Positions 33,681-42,731 of a stretch of DNA of 64,000 nt are shown here, piece by piece. How positions within the stretch are numbered: the first letter of the stretch is position 1; each line of letters begins with the position of its first letter. Position numbers and translations under genes: made by a program. Under the pieces are notes generated by a model, which ran no database searches, had not been told where the DNA came from, and saw nothing but the letters and a program-made list of their open reading frames with translations. Source of the stretch: Anaerolineales bacterium (GTDB lineage Bacteria > Chloroflexota > Anaerolineae > 4572-78 > J111); the NCBI GenBank assembly GCA_015075185.1, contig JABTUW010000006.1, positions 124,001 to 188,000 of the forward strand, read 5' to 3'.

Positions 33681-34643
33681 CTAATTGTCCAGCGGGCTGC
33701 GGACGGCGAGGCCGCCCCGGTTGAGGACGTGGGTGTAGATCATGGTGGTCGAGACATCCTTGTGGCCTAATAACTCTTGAATGGTGCGGATATCATAGCC
33801 TGAGGCCAATAAATGCGTGGCGAAGCTGTGCCGGAAGGTATGGCAGCTCACCGGCTTAGTCAGACCGGCAGCATGAACAACTTGTTTGACGGCTTTTTGG
33901 AGGCTGCTGGGGTCTATATGATGGCGGCGGGTTTGGCCGGTACGGGGGTCGGTGGAGAGGGTGGGAGCAGGAAAGAGATATTGCCAGCCCCATTCTTTAT
34001 TGGCGTTGGGATATTTGCGTTCCAGGGCGTAGGGCAGGTAGACTTCACCGTACCCCATAGCCAGATCGGCCTGATGCAGCCGCTTAACCTGCTGGAGATG
34101 ACGCTGGAGCGGCACGATGAGACTGGCTGGAAGCATAGTGACCCGATCCTTATCACCTTTACCACTGCGGACGATAATCTGACGTTGTTCAAACTCAATG
34201 TCTTTAATGCGCAGGCGCAAACATTCGCTGAGACGCAGACCGCTGCCGTAAAGGAATTGGGTCATCAGCCGATATGGTTCGGGCAGAGCCGCAATAATCT
34301 GACGGACTTCGGTTTGGGTAAGAACAACGGGCAGACGGTGCGATTTTTTGGCGCGAAGGGCGTTGATGGGACCGACCAATTCCAGATGTAAGACTTCACG
34401 GTATAGAAACAACAAGGCCGAATAGGCTTGATTTTGGGTAGAGGCAGCCACGTTTTCGTGAACAGCCAGGTGGGTCAGGAAAGCTTCGATTTCGGGGACA
34501 CCCATCTCTTTAGGATGGCGTTTGTGATGAAAGAGGATGAAGCGTTTGATCCAATCGGTGTAACTTTCTTCGGTGCTGCGGGCATAGTGTTTGAGGCGGA
34601 GGATGTGACGAACCTGATCGAGCAGTTTGGGTGGTTGAGACAT
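33681..34643 (-). CDS. intI: Integron integrase (IntI-type tyrosine recombinase)
   Basis: 320 residues, the usual IntI size. Catalytic residues are R137 (GSGLRLSE), K near 162-165, H268 and R271 (HTFRHSFA), H294 (LLGHKDVS) and Y303 (MIYTHV). The feature that separates IntI from XerC/D is present: the extra alpha-helical patch around residues 205-245 (ALERKYPNANKEWGWQYLFP, then TDPRTGQTRRHHID). The C-terminus VRSPLD is also typical. It folds single-stranded attC sites and inserts cassettes. ATG 34643 is chosen; an open frame to 34688 exists. It is divergent from the cassette row, the standard layout. Confidence 0.96.
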   Translation of the reverse strand: MSQPPKLLDQVRHILRLKHYARSTEESYTDWIKRFILFHHKRHPKEMGVPEIEAFLTHLAVHENVAASTQNQAYSALLFLYREVLHLELVGPINALRAKKSHRLPVVLTQTEVRQIIAALPEPYRLMTQFLYGSGLRLSECLRLRIKDIEFEQRQIIVRSGKGDKDRVTMLPASLIVPLQRHLQQVKRLHQADLAMGYGEVYLPYALERKYPNANKEWGWQYLFPAPTLSTDPRTGQTRRHHIDPSSLQKAVKQVVHAAGLTKPVSCHTFRHSFATHLLASGYDIRTIQELLGHKDVSTTMIYTHVLNRGGLAVRSPLDN

Positions 34644-34726
34644 AGCTGGTTCCGGGATGAGAGTAGTTATGATGAAGTTGAAAACCAAGTATTTGCCGGT
34701 GGGTAGAACCGGAAAATATTAGAATA

Positions 34727-34746
34727 TTTGTTCATATTGGAACAAA
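34727..34746. promoter_or_regulatory. Inverted repeat upstream of intI
   Basis: TTTGTTC-ATATTG-GAACAAA is a perfect 7+7 inverted repeat, 84 bp before the intI start and 39 bp before the promoter of the divergent gene. It resembles a repressor site. IntI genes are often LexA-controlled, but this half-site order is not a LexA box that I can name. Confidence 0.5.
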
Positions 34747-34784
34747 GGAATTATAGCCGGAAAGGGAAGGAAGGCAAAAAGACA

Positions 34785-34813
34785 TTGTCAAAAAGGGAGA
34801 ATCGGGCTATACT
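34785..34813 (+). promoter_or_regulatory. Strong promoter facing the cassette array
   Basis: TTGTCA (34785-34790), 17 bp, TATACT (34808-34813). The expected transcription start is near 34820, which is the A of the next gene's ATG, so that gene may be read from a leaderless mRNA. It could also serve as the cassette promoter (Pc). Confidence 0.7.
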
Positions 34814-34819
34814 GGGGGC

Positions 34820-35158
34820 ATGCGGACAAGATTGACGTTATGGCCAGGCCAAAAAGGGACCAGGCGCTTACAAAATAAATACGGCGAGCGATTGGTCTGT
34901 GTGCGGTATCGGTATGATGCGGTGCGGCGGCGGCGGTATAAGACAGTGGAGTTGATTGAAGAGGAGACGGTATGGCTGCCGGATCCAGCTGAGGTGGTAC
35001 AGATACGGGTGGAGTGGGGAGAGGTTGAACTGGCACGGCAGGTAAAGCAAGCAGGGGGGGTGTGGAAGAGTGAGGCGAAGGTATGGGAATTGCCGCTGGC
35101 AGAGGTGATGGCGTTGGGGTTGGAGAGTCGTGTGGTGGGGGACGAGAAAAGCATATAG
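34820..35158 (+). CDS. Conserved hypothetical protein beside intI
   Basis: 112 residues, basic, with no membrane segment. The N-terminus (MRTRLTLWPGQKGTRRLQNK, YGERLVCVRYRYD) is of a kind I associate with small proteins next to integrases and transposases; its function is unknown to me. A predicted beta-rich start is followed by a helical end. It is not followed by an attC, so it lies between integrase and first cassette and is probably part of the platform rather than a cassette. Confidence 0.65.
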   Translation: MRTRLTLWPGQKGTRRLQNKYGERLVCVRYRYDAVRRRRYKTVELIEEETVWLPDPAEVVQIRVEWGEVELARQVKQAGGVWKSEAKVWELPLAEVMALGLESRVVGDEKSI

Positions 35159-35233
35159 GCATCTACATATAGATGCCATTCCGCAAAAGTATATAGATAT
35201 AGATGCGTATATACCTTTTCTACTCAATTAATA

Positions 35234-35240
35234 GTTAGCT
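35234..35240 (+). other. Putative cassette insertion point (attI-like GTTAGCT)
   Basis: GTTAGCT here is the same core triplet sequence that ends each attC. It marks the left edge of the first cassette; the region just upstream (35160-35233, with repeated ATATAGAT) is the best place for attI. Confidence 0.6.
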
Positions 35241-35266
35241 GGATATAAATTGGTCAGTAAAAAGTT

Positions 35267-36577
35267 GTGAAAAAAACAAACTGGCTTCAAAAGTTAAAAG
35301 CAGTGAATACTTTTATAGAAGTATTTTCGGCAGAGCATCCGATTTGGTTAGCTCTCATAATTTTTTTTATTGTTTTGGCTATTGTTATTGCTTTATCTTT
35401 TACATTCTATGGTTCAGAGTTTTATGAGAATATTCTGGTAGAGGCTCATGGGATGATATTTGATCTTCTAGTGGTTGGGGTATTTGTGTTTTGGCTCCAG
35501 TCACTTGGAGTGAGGAGACAAACGATTAAAAGGTATCAAGAGGAAATAGAGGATTTCTTAGCTTGGCAGGAACCGGAGGCAACTTATAGGATTGTTGGAA
35601 ATATCAAGAGGTTAAATCGTGAAGGGGTTACCAAAATTAATTTGAGAGGAGCCAACCTGAAGAAAGCTATTCTGGCAGGAGTCGACTTGAGAGGAGCCAA
35701 CCTAGAAGCTGCCAACCTAGAAGCTGCCAACCTTCAGCAAGGTAACTTGGTGGGAGCCAATCTGACAGATGCCAATCTTGAGCAAGCCAATTTGTCGCTA
35801 GCCCAGCTAGAAAATGCTCGCCTGGAAAGTGCCAACTTGAAAAGAGCCAATCTACAGAGTGTCCAGTTGAAGGGTGTTGACTTGACGACAGTAGACTTAG
35901 CGGGTGCTAATCTAGAAGGAGCCAATCTAGAGGGTAAGTACCTGAAGAAAGTCAATCTTGCGGGTGCTAATCTAAAGATGGCTCAACTAACGAAAAGTAA
36001 TCTAGTGGAGGCTAACTTGGAAGGAGCAAACCTGTATGGAGCTAATTTATCAGAAAGCTACCTAGTGAAAACTAATTTAAGAGAAGCCAACCTTATAATT
36101 GCCGACCTAAAGAATGCTTGGCTTATTGAAGCTAACTTGGTGGGCACCAACCTAGAAAAAGCCAACCTAGAGGGAGCCTTCCTATTTCAAGTATCCGTGG
36201 GAACAGATAAGAAGGATGGTATGCGATGGTTACTGGAGGATATGAGGGCGATAGAATACAACTACTACAGAGGTGTCAATCTTCAAGGAGCTGATCTAAC
36301 AAGCGCAAACCTCACAGGTGCAAACCTGAAAAAAGCCTTCCTAGATGGTGCTCACCTAACGAAAGCTAACTTAACGAAGGCCAACCTGGAGATGGCCAGT
36401 CTTAGTTATACTAACCTAAGAAGAGCGGACTTGAGAGGAGCTAACTTAAAGGGAACTATACCAGAAGGAAACTGGCTCTTTAAACCATATTTGGAAGCAG
36501 CTCTTTATGACAAATATACAGTCTGGCCAGAAGGCTTTGATCCAAAGCATGCCGGAGCTGTATTAGTTGAGGACTAA
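35267..36577 (+). CDS. Cassette 1: membrane protein with pentapeptide repeats
   Basis: 436 residues. Two membrane helices (about 20-48 and 60-85) are followed by a helical linker and about 50 tandem pentapeptides of the A(D/N)LxX type in two blocks (about 125-310 and 340-420), which fold as a right-handed quadrilateral beta helix. GTG at 35267 is the likely start. Similar proteins serve as scaffolds, DNA mimics that protect gyrase, or membrane-tethered binding platforms. The base composition is much more AT-rich than the core genome, in line with a mobile cassette. Confidence 0.88.
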   Translation: MKKTNWLQKLKAVNTFIEVFSAEHPIWLALIIFFIVLAIVIALSFTFYGSEFYENILVEAHGMIFDLLVVGVFVFWLQSLGVRRQTIKRYQEEIEDFLAWQEPEATYRIVGNIKRLNREGVTKINLRGANLKKAILAGVDLRGANLEAANLEAANLQQGNLVGANLTDANLEQANLSLAQLENARLESANLKRANLQSVQLKGVDLTTVDLAGANLEGANLEGKYLKKVNLAGANLKMAQLTKSNLVEANLEGANLYGANLSESYLVKTNLREANLIIADLKNAWLIEANLVGTNLEKANLEGAFLFQVSVGTDKKDGMRWLLEDMRAIEYNYYRGVNLQGADLTSANLTGANLKKAFLDGAHLTKANLTKANLEMASLSYTNLRRADLRGANLKGTIPEGNWLFKPYLEAALYDKYTVWPEGFDPKHAGAVLVED

Positions 36578-36659
36578 TCAAACTTTTATGTGCCTCAGAA
36601 CAAATTTACATAAAATCTGTGATAATACAAAATAACTCATGAAGGTATCCCAGAAATCC

Positions 36660-36784
36660 AGCTAACAAGCGGTTGCAGCCGAATTGCTACCGCCCGGTTT
36701 TTCAAGTACTTCTTGCTGGCAAAGTTGGTGTATAATGTAACTTGTCGCGCCCACCCGCAATCGGCTGAACCGCAGGCGTTAGCT
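36660..36784 (+). other. attC1 recombination site (125 bp)
   Basis: AGCTAAC ... GTTAGCT. The L'' arm AAGCGGTTGCAGCCGA pairs with the L' arm TCGGCTGAACCGC with one unpaired extra base on one side, the extrahelical-base signature of attC bottom strands. A TATAAT-like box is inside the loop (36731-36736). Confidence 0.9.
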
Positions 36785-36832
36785 AGAAGAAGAATATCTC
36801 CGAAATGGCATTCTGTAGACAACCTGAGTGTT

Positions 36833-38128
36833 ATGAGAATTGAATTTGAAGATTGGATTCTTTCGCAAAAAATAAGTTCAACAGCACAGAGTCTGTTTGA
36901 AGAAGCCATTGCTTGTTATAAAGCATCTGCTTACAGAGCCGCTCTACTTATGTCATATTTGGGATTTCAAACTATTATCAAAGATAGAATATTGATAGCC
37001 AATTCACCAAAAGGAATACCAGAAGGGCAATGGAATAGTATTGTCAAGAATGTTCAAAATGACGAGCAATGGGATGGTTCAATTTATGATGCAGTTCAAA
37101 TGAAGCCGCCCAAGTCTATTTTCAATCTTTCAGACGATGTAAGACAACAAATCACTTACTGGAAAAATCGCAGGAATGATTGTGCCCACTCAAAAAGGAA
37201 TAAAATTAGTTTCGCACACGTTGAAGCTTTTTGGATGTTTTTGAATTCAAACTTGGGAAAATTCGTAGTAGACGATAGTAAAGAGAGTTTGTTAAATGAT
37301 ATTCGTATATACTTTGACCGAACTCAGACTCCGGCAGGGGTAGATTATTCCTTTATCATCGAACAAATACCTGGTGCTATCGAGTTAAATGAATTTTCTG
37401 ATTTTCTTGAGGAAACCTACAAAATAATTGATGATTCCGACTCGAAAAGACCCTTTTATTTAAGACATGATGGTATCTCATTTTTTTACGATTTGTTCAA
37501 TGTAACAAGTGATGTAACAAAGGAAAAATTGGTAACTTTGTTAAAATCTAAAGAAAAGTTAGGCATACATCTTCTTACCCATTATCCCAACCTATTGCCT
37601 TATTTTGCTGATGACCAAATTTTTATCAGAAATTTGTGGTATAGAAGAATAGGGTATACCTCAAAAAGCCCTATGCCATTGTATTGCTCGCTATTGCGGA
37701 ACAAACTTATTCCAAAGAACGAAATTATTGAGGCTCACAAAACTTTAATTGAGCGATCTACCCTTGTTTTGCCTTCAGAGGAATATTTTGAATTACTGAA
37801 ATTGACTGGATTTTACGATGTATTCAAAAATATTGCTTTTGAAGAAGGTAAAATACAGTTCTTTAATTGGGCCAATCTAAATGCAGATTTTGTGGTTGAC
37901 TATCTTGCTAAATTTCCAATAGATAAAACTGTAGCCTCGGCCATTTCAAATGCATTTTCATCGATGCATTATCCATATGATCTGCGCGATAGATTAGATG
38001 AATTTCTAAGTAGTAATCAGGACAAACGTGCTGAACTACTTAGAGAGATAAACAATAATCAATTCAAAATCCCTAAATATCTGAATTCATTGGGTGGAAA
38101 CGATAAAGGCGATGAGATTCCATTTTAG
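36833..38128 (+). CDS. Cassette 2: HEPN-like domain protein, possible RNase
   Basis: 431 residues, no membrane segment. The first ~150 residues are helical and contain R114-NDCA-H119, an Rx4H motif in a helix pair typical of HEPN ribonucleases (YWKNRRNDCAHSKRNK). The rest is a helical domain with no motif I know. An open frame extends to 36713, but the extra residues are translated attC, so I use the ATG at 36833. HEPN proteins are common toxin or antiphage effectors; here that is inference from motif and cassette context. Confidence 0.75.
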   Translation: MRIEFEDWILSQKISSTAQSLFEEAIACYKASAYRAALLMSYLGFQTIIKDRILIANSPKGIPEGQWNSIVKNVQNDEQWDGSIYDAVQMKPPKSIFNLSDDVRQQITYWKNRRNDCAHSKRNKISFAHVEAFWMFLNSNLGKFVVDDSKESLLNDIRIYFDRTQTPAGVDYSFIIEQIPGAIELNEFSDFLEETYKIIDDSDSKRPFYLRHDGISFFYDLFNVTSDVTKEKLVTLLKSKEKLGIHLLTHYPNLLPYFADDQIFIRNLWYRRIGYTSKSPMPLYCSLLRNKLIPKNEIIEAHKTLIERSTLVLPSEEYFELLKLTGFYDVFKNIAFEEGKIQFFNWANLNADFVVDYLAKFPIDKTVASAISNAFSSMHYPYDLRDRLDEFLSSNQDKRAELLREINNNQFKIPKYLNSLGGNDKGDEIPF

Positions 38129-38151
38129 GATTTTGAGCTAATTGAACTTCT

Positions 38152-38271
38152 AGCTAACAAGCGGTTGCACGCGACCGCCTGGACTCCGCGATTTTTGAAG
38201 GTGATTTTGGCACTGTGAGGGTATCCTTTAGTCAAGGTATCGTAGCGGCGCGTGAACCGCAGGCGTTAGCT
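38152..38271 (+). other. attC2 recombination site (120 bp)
   Basis: AGCTAAC ... GTTAGCT, with arms GCGGTTGCACGCG and CGCGTGAACCGC. They pair perfectly apart from one extra G, the extrahelical base. Confidence 0.9.
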
Positions 38272-38370
38272 GGCTGAACCTTATCTTGTTTTGCAAATAT
38301 GCGAATGGCATAAATTTAAGCCCAAGTGGCAAAGTGGTGGTCAGACACGCCCATCATTGGAAGACAGTAG

Positions 38371-40311
38371 ATGTCAATATCAAATCAAAAGGATATACAA
38401 AAGCTAATTGTTATCCGTACAAGGCGTTTGCAAAAATTGAAGGAGCAACAAGCCTTAATGGGTATACATACCCCGCCCGAAGTGCTGCTGGAGATTGAAG
38501 ATATAGAAACGGAAATACAAAAACTCCAGGCAGAACTCTCGGAAATACGAGAGAAAACGCCGTTATCCTCAAGGGCTAAGGCAACGAAGCCAGTTAATAT
38601 CGTTCGTGTCGCTATGCCTGCTTGGGAAATCGGACGGGTAGGCAGTGGTTTGGGGAGCAAAATCGGAGGACTAGGGGTGATTGTTGAGGAACTGCCACCA
38701 GAGCTGGTCAAAGCCGCTGCACGGCAGAGGATTGACCTGGAGGTCGTCACCCTCTCGCCCTGCTTTGCCCATTACGACAAAAATTTGCTGACGAACCTCG
38801 ATCTCCACTTGTTGGCTACCATTGCTGGCCAGCTTCTTGATTTCGAGGTTTACGAGCATGCTTTTCCAGATGGACAAAAAGTCGTTTATTTTTGGAATGA
38901 ATGGCTTCTCGGTTCAACAACACCTTCTCACATTTATCCCGATGACCCCCAGAAAGCACTCTTGTTTTATGCAAGTGTTAGTCAGGTTATGGCCGAATAT
39001 ATTAAGCAATGTGGATTTGATGTAATTCACATGCAAGATTATCACGTTGGTCTCATATCATTCTACCTTGGGGATGAATATCTGAAAGATTTGTCAATAT
39101 TGCTGACCATTCATAATGCCACTTATCAGGGTGTCACCCCTCTTTTTTATGACGGCTACACTACATTAAGCCGGATTAACCTTCCTGGTGAAAGACTATT
39201 TCATCAATATTTCGAATTTTTCGGTGATCTGAATTTGTTAAAAGCTTGCATGCTTAAAGTGCATGAAGCAGGTGGTAGAATCAACACAATTAGTGGTGAT
39301 CTCCAAGGAACTTGGGGTTATGCTGCTGAGCTGAAGGAAAGCAGGGCGCAAATAGAAGCGAGAGCTTTATCTCAAAAAGGTAGTCAACTTGGTGAAGTTT
39401 TTGTACCGAATCGCGATTTGGATACTTTTGAAAAACTACCAATAATGGGGATCACAAATGGCATGAGTGAAAGTAATCGCCCCGAAAATTTGCCTGAATT
39501 AAAAGCCGCCGTTCTCCAAGTGATGCAAGGGAGAAGAGGCGCTTACAATCCTATTTTTAGAAACCCAATCACCCAAGAACAAATGCTGACCAGAAATCAT
39601 AACTTTGATGTCAATAGCTTGCATATCAAGACTGAATTGAAAAGATTGCTTCATTTAGAAGCCTTCGATGAAGAGCCTACACCTGACGCAATACTTTTTA
39701 CGGCAGTGGGGCGATTGGTCGAGCAAAAAAATCTAGGGTTAGTAGCCAATATTATCGAACGAACTTTAGCCTACGATGGTGGCGCTAAATTCATTATTTT
39801 GGCCTCGACTCCTGAAGGGGATTCAGCGGGCAAAGCCAGCGAGTCTCACTTTTTCCGGCTGGCTGCCCTCTATTCCAGTCAGGTTTGTTTCAATAATACC
39901 TTCAACTTTCCACTATCAAAACTAATTCTGGCTGGTGGTGACTTCTTGTTGTATCCTTCTCGCTTTGAGCCGTGCGGACTAGTTGATTACTCAGCCTCGT
40001 TATTGGGTACTATCGTCATTGGCCGAGCTACGGGGGGCTTGACTAAAGTACGCCATTGCGCCTACCTGTATGAGTGGATTGACACCAGCGATCGGGTTGG
40101 GGAAGCCAATGCCTTTCTCAATAAAATCAAGGAAGCTATTGATACTTATCGACACAATCCTAGCGAACATGCTCGCCTCATTTATAATGCAGTGACTATT
40201 GATGCTGGTTGGAGTAAACCCGCCGGACAATATATTGAGTTATATCTTGAAGGGCTGCCAATAAAAAAACGCCAACGTATTACAAAATCAAGGCATTTTT
40301 GCTCCAACTGA
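38371..40311 (+). CDS. Cassette 3: glycogen-synthase-like glycosyltransferase with N-terminal conflict-type coiled coil
   Basis: 646 residues. Residues 12-60 form a coiled coil with a central GIHTPPEVLLEIEDIE segment. I know this type from the N-termini of bacterial conflict proteins (effector-associated adaptors on TIR, caspase-like or NTPase proteins). From residue 78 a GT5 starch/glycogen synthase fold follows: K97-IGGLG (sugar-nucleotide loop), FDVIHMQDYHVG, TIHNATYQG, FTAVGRLVEQKN, and FEPCGL with the family's catalytic Glu. All landmarks are intact, so it should be active. No glg genes are nearby. GGAAG before ATG 38371 supports the start. Confidence 0.85.
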   Translation: MSISNQKDIQKLIVIRTRRLQKLKEQQALMGIHTPPEVLLEIEDIETEIQKLQAELSEIREKTPLSSRAKATKPVNIVRVAMPAWEIGRVGSGLGSKIGGLGVIVEELPPELVKAAARQRIDLEVVTLSPCFAHYDKNLLTNLDLHLLATIAGQLLDFEVYEHAFPDGQKVVYFWNEWLLGSTTPSHIYPDDPQKALLFYASVSQVMAEYIKQCGFDVIHMQDYHVGLISFYLGDEYLKDLSILLTIHNATYQGVTPLFYDGYTTLSRINLPGERLFHQYFEFFGDLNLLKACMLKVHEAGGRINTISGDLQGTWGYAAELKESRAQIEARALSQKGSQLGEVFVPNRDLDTFEKLPIMGITNGMSESNRPENLPELKAAVLQVMQGRRGAYNPIFRNPITQEQMLTRNHNFDVNSLHIKTELKRLLHLEAFDEEPTPDAILFTAVGRLVEQKNLGLVANIIERTLAYDGGAKFIILASTPEGDSAGKASESHFFRLAALYSSQVCFNNTFNFPLSKLILAGGDFLLYPSRFEPCGLVDYSASLLGTIVIGRATGGLTKVRHCAYLYEWIDTSDRVGEANAFLNKIKEAIDTYRHNPSEHARLIYNAVTIDAGWSKPAGQYIELYLEGLPIKKRQRITKSRHFCSN

Positions 40312-40332
40312 GGTATTATAGGGTAGGGCGCC

Positions 40333-40456
40333 AGCTAACAATTCGCCGTAGCCGACCGCCTACCGCTGCGATTTTCGACCACAACTTGCCCGCAGCGTCA
40401 CTTTTTATGGTATCCACTCCTGCTGGCTCGGCGGCGGCTAAGTCAGGGCGTTAGCT
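40333..40456 (+). other. attC3 recombination site (124 bp)
   Basis: AGCTAAC ... GTTAGCT with arms around CGCCGTAGCCGACCGCC and GGCGGCGGCTAAGTC. It is nearly identical in plan and length to attC4. Confidence 0.88.
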
Positions 40457-40495
40457 GGCGGAAGAAATAACCTCTACACCTTAAATCATTCTTTT

Positions 40496-41263
40496 ATGTC
40501 TACATTTCTGAAACGTTATCAAGCAGGTAAGCGTATCACCGTTTGGAATGAAATTCGTGCTCTCGGAGCCGAGGTTCGTTCCCCTCATTATTATGAAGAT
40601 GTCAAAGCAGTGGTTGATGAAACAATGGATCGAGTGCGGTACAATATTGACTTACTTGTGGCTCGACTTCGAGAGGATGGTTACAAGTTTGTATGGCCTG
40701 GGCATGAAAACTATTATACTGATCGCTCCAGATGCCTGCCCAACGATGATACGCCTGAACTGATAACTTTTCTGGAACAGCTTACGGGTCCAATTCCGCT
40801 CGTGATAAGTTCTTGGATGTTGCGTGTGGGCGATCTTAATCTGGTTGGTAATCATCCCAAATGGCCTGAACCGGATATGTATACAGATGCTTTAGTTGTC
40901 GAATTCGAGTATAAGAGTTGGGGGTTAGAGGATCATGGAGCACGTTCCTATTATGAAATGGAGTACAATGACTGGCAAAGTTGGGTTAAGGAAGATGGTC
41001 TTGAGACAGTTGGCCCTTTCAGTTTAGCTTTTGCACCTGATGTCTATCATAAAGTAAACGTAAGCGGTGGTACTCCCTATGCCATCATTTTGCCCGATGC
41101 TGGCGCGGATGCCATAGTTGATATTTATGGTAAACAATCCTATTTTGTTGATTATCTACGTAAATGTTTTAAGTGGGGAGGGTTTCCTGGGTTCGGGGAC
41201 AAAGAAAAAGGTCGTGACAATGGTACGATTGCAGAATTAGTAGTTGGTTTGTTGGATATTTAA
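40496..41263 (+). CDS. Cassette 4: conserved hypothetical soluble protein
   Basis: 255 residues, no membrane helix, acidic. The N-terminus (FLKRYQAGKRITVWNEIRAL) is helical; the middle (LTGPIPLVISSWMLRVGDLN) recalls SMI1/KNR4-like immunity folds, where a Pro-Leu-Pro stretch precedes a Trp, but the match is weak. The later part is rich in Trp and Tyr with acidic pairs. I would call it unknown and possibly immunity-like. ATG 40496 is the first start after attC3. Confidence 0.7.
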   Translation: MSTFLKRYQAGKRITVWNEIRALGAEVRSPHYYEDVKAVVDETMDRVRYNIDLLVARLREDGYKFVWPGHENYYTDRSRCLPNDDTPELITFLEQLTGPIPLVISSWMLRVGDLNLVGNHPKWPEPDMYTDALVVEFEYKSWGLEDHGARSYYEMEYNDWQSWVKEDGLETVGPFSLAFAPDVYHKVNVSGGTPYAIILPDAGADAIVDIYGKQSYFVDYLRKCFKWGGFPGFGDKEKGRDNGTIAELVVGLLDI

Positions 41264-41332
41264 GGGCTGGTGAAAGCAAGAAAGTTTGTATAGGTATGTA
41301 AGAAGAGAGCCGTCCATCCTGCCCACTGCGCC

Positions 41333-41442
41333 AGCTAACAATTCGCTGTAGCCGACCGCCTACCCGTCGGATTTTCGACCACACCTTGCCAGCAACATCA
41401 TTTTTTAGTATACCACACCTTGCTGGCTCGGCGGCGGCTAAG
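41333..41442 (+). other. attC4, left part (split by IS110 element)
   Basis: AGCTAAC through GGCGGCGGCTAAG matches attC3 closely. The remaining 14 bp, including R' GTTAGGT, are at 42961-42974 beyond the inserted element. Together they give 124 bp. Confidence 0.88.
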
Positions 41443-41471
41443 CTAATTACTATGGTAGAGTCAAATTTAGG

Positions 41472-42719
41472 TTACCCCTTTGCTGAAGCCTGTTGCCGCT
41501 GTAAGTAGCGCTGGGGATCATAGGGCTGACCACTCTTTAAGATGGCATAAATCACACTCAACAACTTTCGGCCCACGGCCACTAAACTTTTCATTTTGTT
41601 CTTGCCCGCCTGCAAGCGCTGTTGATAATATACCTGATATTCCGGCACGCGCTGGACGACATTGATGGCCATCATCCAGAGCATGCGTCGGGCAAAGCGA
41701 TTACCTTGATGGGACATCTTTAAGCCAGTCGGACGCTTGGTGCCACTATCTCGACTGTAAGGACACCAGCCCAGAAAGCTGAGCAGGTGCTTGATAGAGG
41801 CAAAGCGGCGGATGTCCCCGATTTCGGCCAGCAGCGTTCCCAGGGCCAGCGGCCCATCCCAGGGGAAGTCCTGGTTGGTCAAAGCTTGGCTGAGACCCAG
41901 GTGGGCACTGATTTCAGCCAAGAAGGTTTGGCTGAGGCTGATAATCTGGGCTTCAATGGTTCGCAGATGAGCGCCAAGGCCCTGGAGGTGGCTGACCACC
42001 AGTTGCACCTCCGTTTCCAGCCAGGGATCGCTAAAGCCGACCGTGTTGGCCGCAATGGTTTGAAGCTGTTGGGCAAACTCCTGACCTTTCTGACCGCGAC
42101 TGGCCTGGTGGATAACCACCGTTAGCTCATCTACTGAGGCCTGGGCCAGCGCCTGACCGGAAGGAAATCGTTGTAGGACGGCCAGCACCGTCGCTTTGGT
42201 CAAATCAGGCAGGATCAGGCTCAATTCCGGGCAAGTTTGATCCAGCAAGCTGCGCAACCGATTGAGCCAGCGGGTCTGTTCTTTGACCAGGTCCTCCCGC
42301 AAACGGCTCATCCGCTGCAAGGCTTGCTGAGTAGGGCTGGGCGGCAATGTCGGCTGAAATTCTCCGGTCGCCAGTTGGCGAGCCATCGCTTCGGCATCGA
42401 GTTTGTCGGTTTTGGCTCGTCGTCCCAGACCGCGTCGAAACTCGGCCACTTGTCGCCCGTTGAGTTCGACGATCGGATAACCGGCCGCGCGCAAGCGGCG
42501 CAGCAAGGTTTCTCCGTAATGACCGGTGGCCTCGTGGCCGATCAGAAAGTCGCTGGGCTGGTTGGAGTAGCGCCTGAGCTGACTTTCAAAGCTCAGAAAG
42601 TCAGCTTGCTCGACTTTGATCCGCAGCGGTTTACTCAACTGACGCTGGGTGGTATCATACACATAGCCTACGTGCGTTTGTTTGCCCAAGTCCAGGGCAA
42701 CCATAAAACGTGGGGACAT
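41472..42719 (-). CDS. IS110-family DEDD transposase
   Basis: 415 residues. The N-terminal RuvC-like domain supplies the DEDD acids in ALDLGKQTH, GHEATGHYGE and KTDKLDAEAMA. The C-terminal transposase_20 part contains GDIRRFASIKHLLSFLGW and GNRFARRMLWMMA, where the conserved Ser of the family is expected. A middle coiled coil joins them. I start at ATG 42719 because AGGAGG lies 6 nt upstream; the frame opens at 42734. Confidence 0.93.
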   Translation of the reverse strand: MSPRFMVALDLGKQTHVGYVYDTTQRQLSKPLRIKVEQADFLSFESQLRRYSNQPSDFLIGHEATGHYGETLLRRLRAAGYPIVELNGRQVAEFRRGLGRRAKTDKLDAEAMARQLATGEFQPTLPPSPTQQALQRMSRLREDLVKEQTRWLNRLRSLLDQTCPELSLILPDLTKATVLAVLQRFPSGQALAQASVDELTVVIHQASRGQKGQEFAQQLQTIAANTVGFSDPWLETEVQLVVSHLQGLGAHLRTIEAQIISLSQTFLAEISAHLGLSQALTNQDFPWDGPLALGTLLAEIGDIRRFASIKHLLSFLGWCPYSRDSGTKRPTGLKMSHQGNRFARRMLWMMAINVVQRVPEYQVYYQQRLQAGKNKMKSLVAVGRKLLSVIYAILKSGQPYDPQRYLQRQQASAKG

Positions 42720-42731
42720 GCTAAACCTCCT

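Noticed and set aside
36637..36909. Minus-strand ORF with the peptide KNRAVAIRLQ, also seen in a frame at 44754-44960
   Set aside because: The shared peptide is simply translated attC sequence (attC1 and attC5), so neither frame is a gene.
38371..40311. A normal glycogen-synthesis gene caught by the integron
   Set aside because: The coiled-coil N-terminus, cassette ends on both sides and absence of other glg genes argue against a plain housekeeping role, although catalysis is probably the same.
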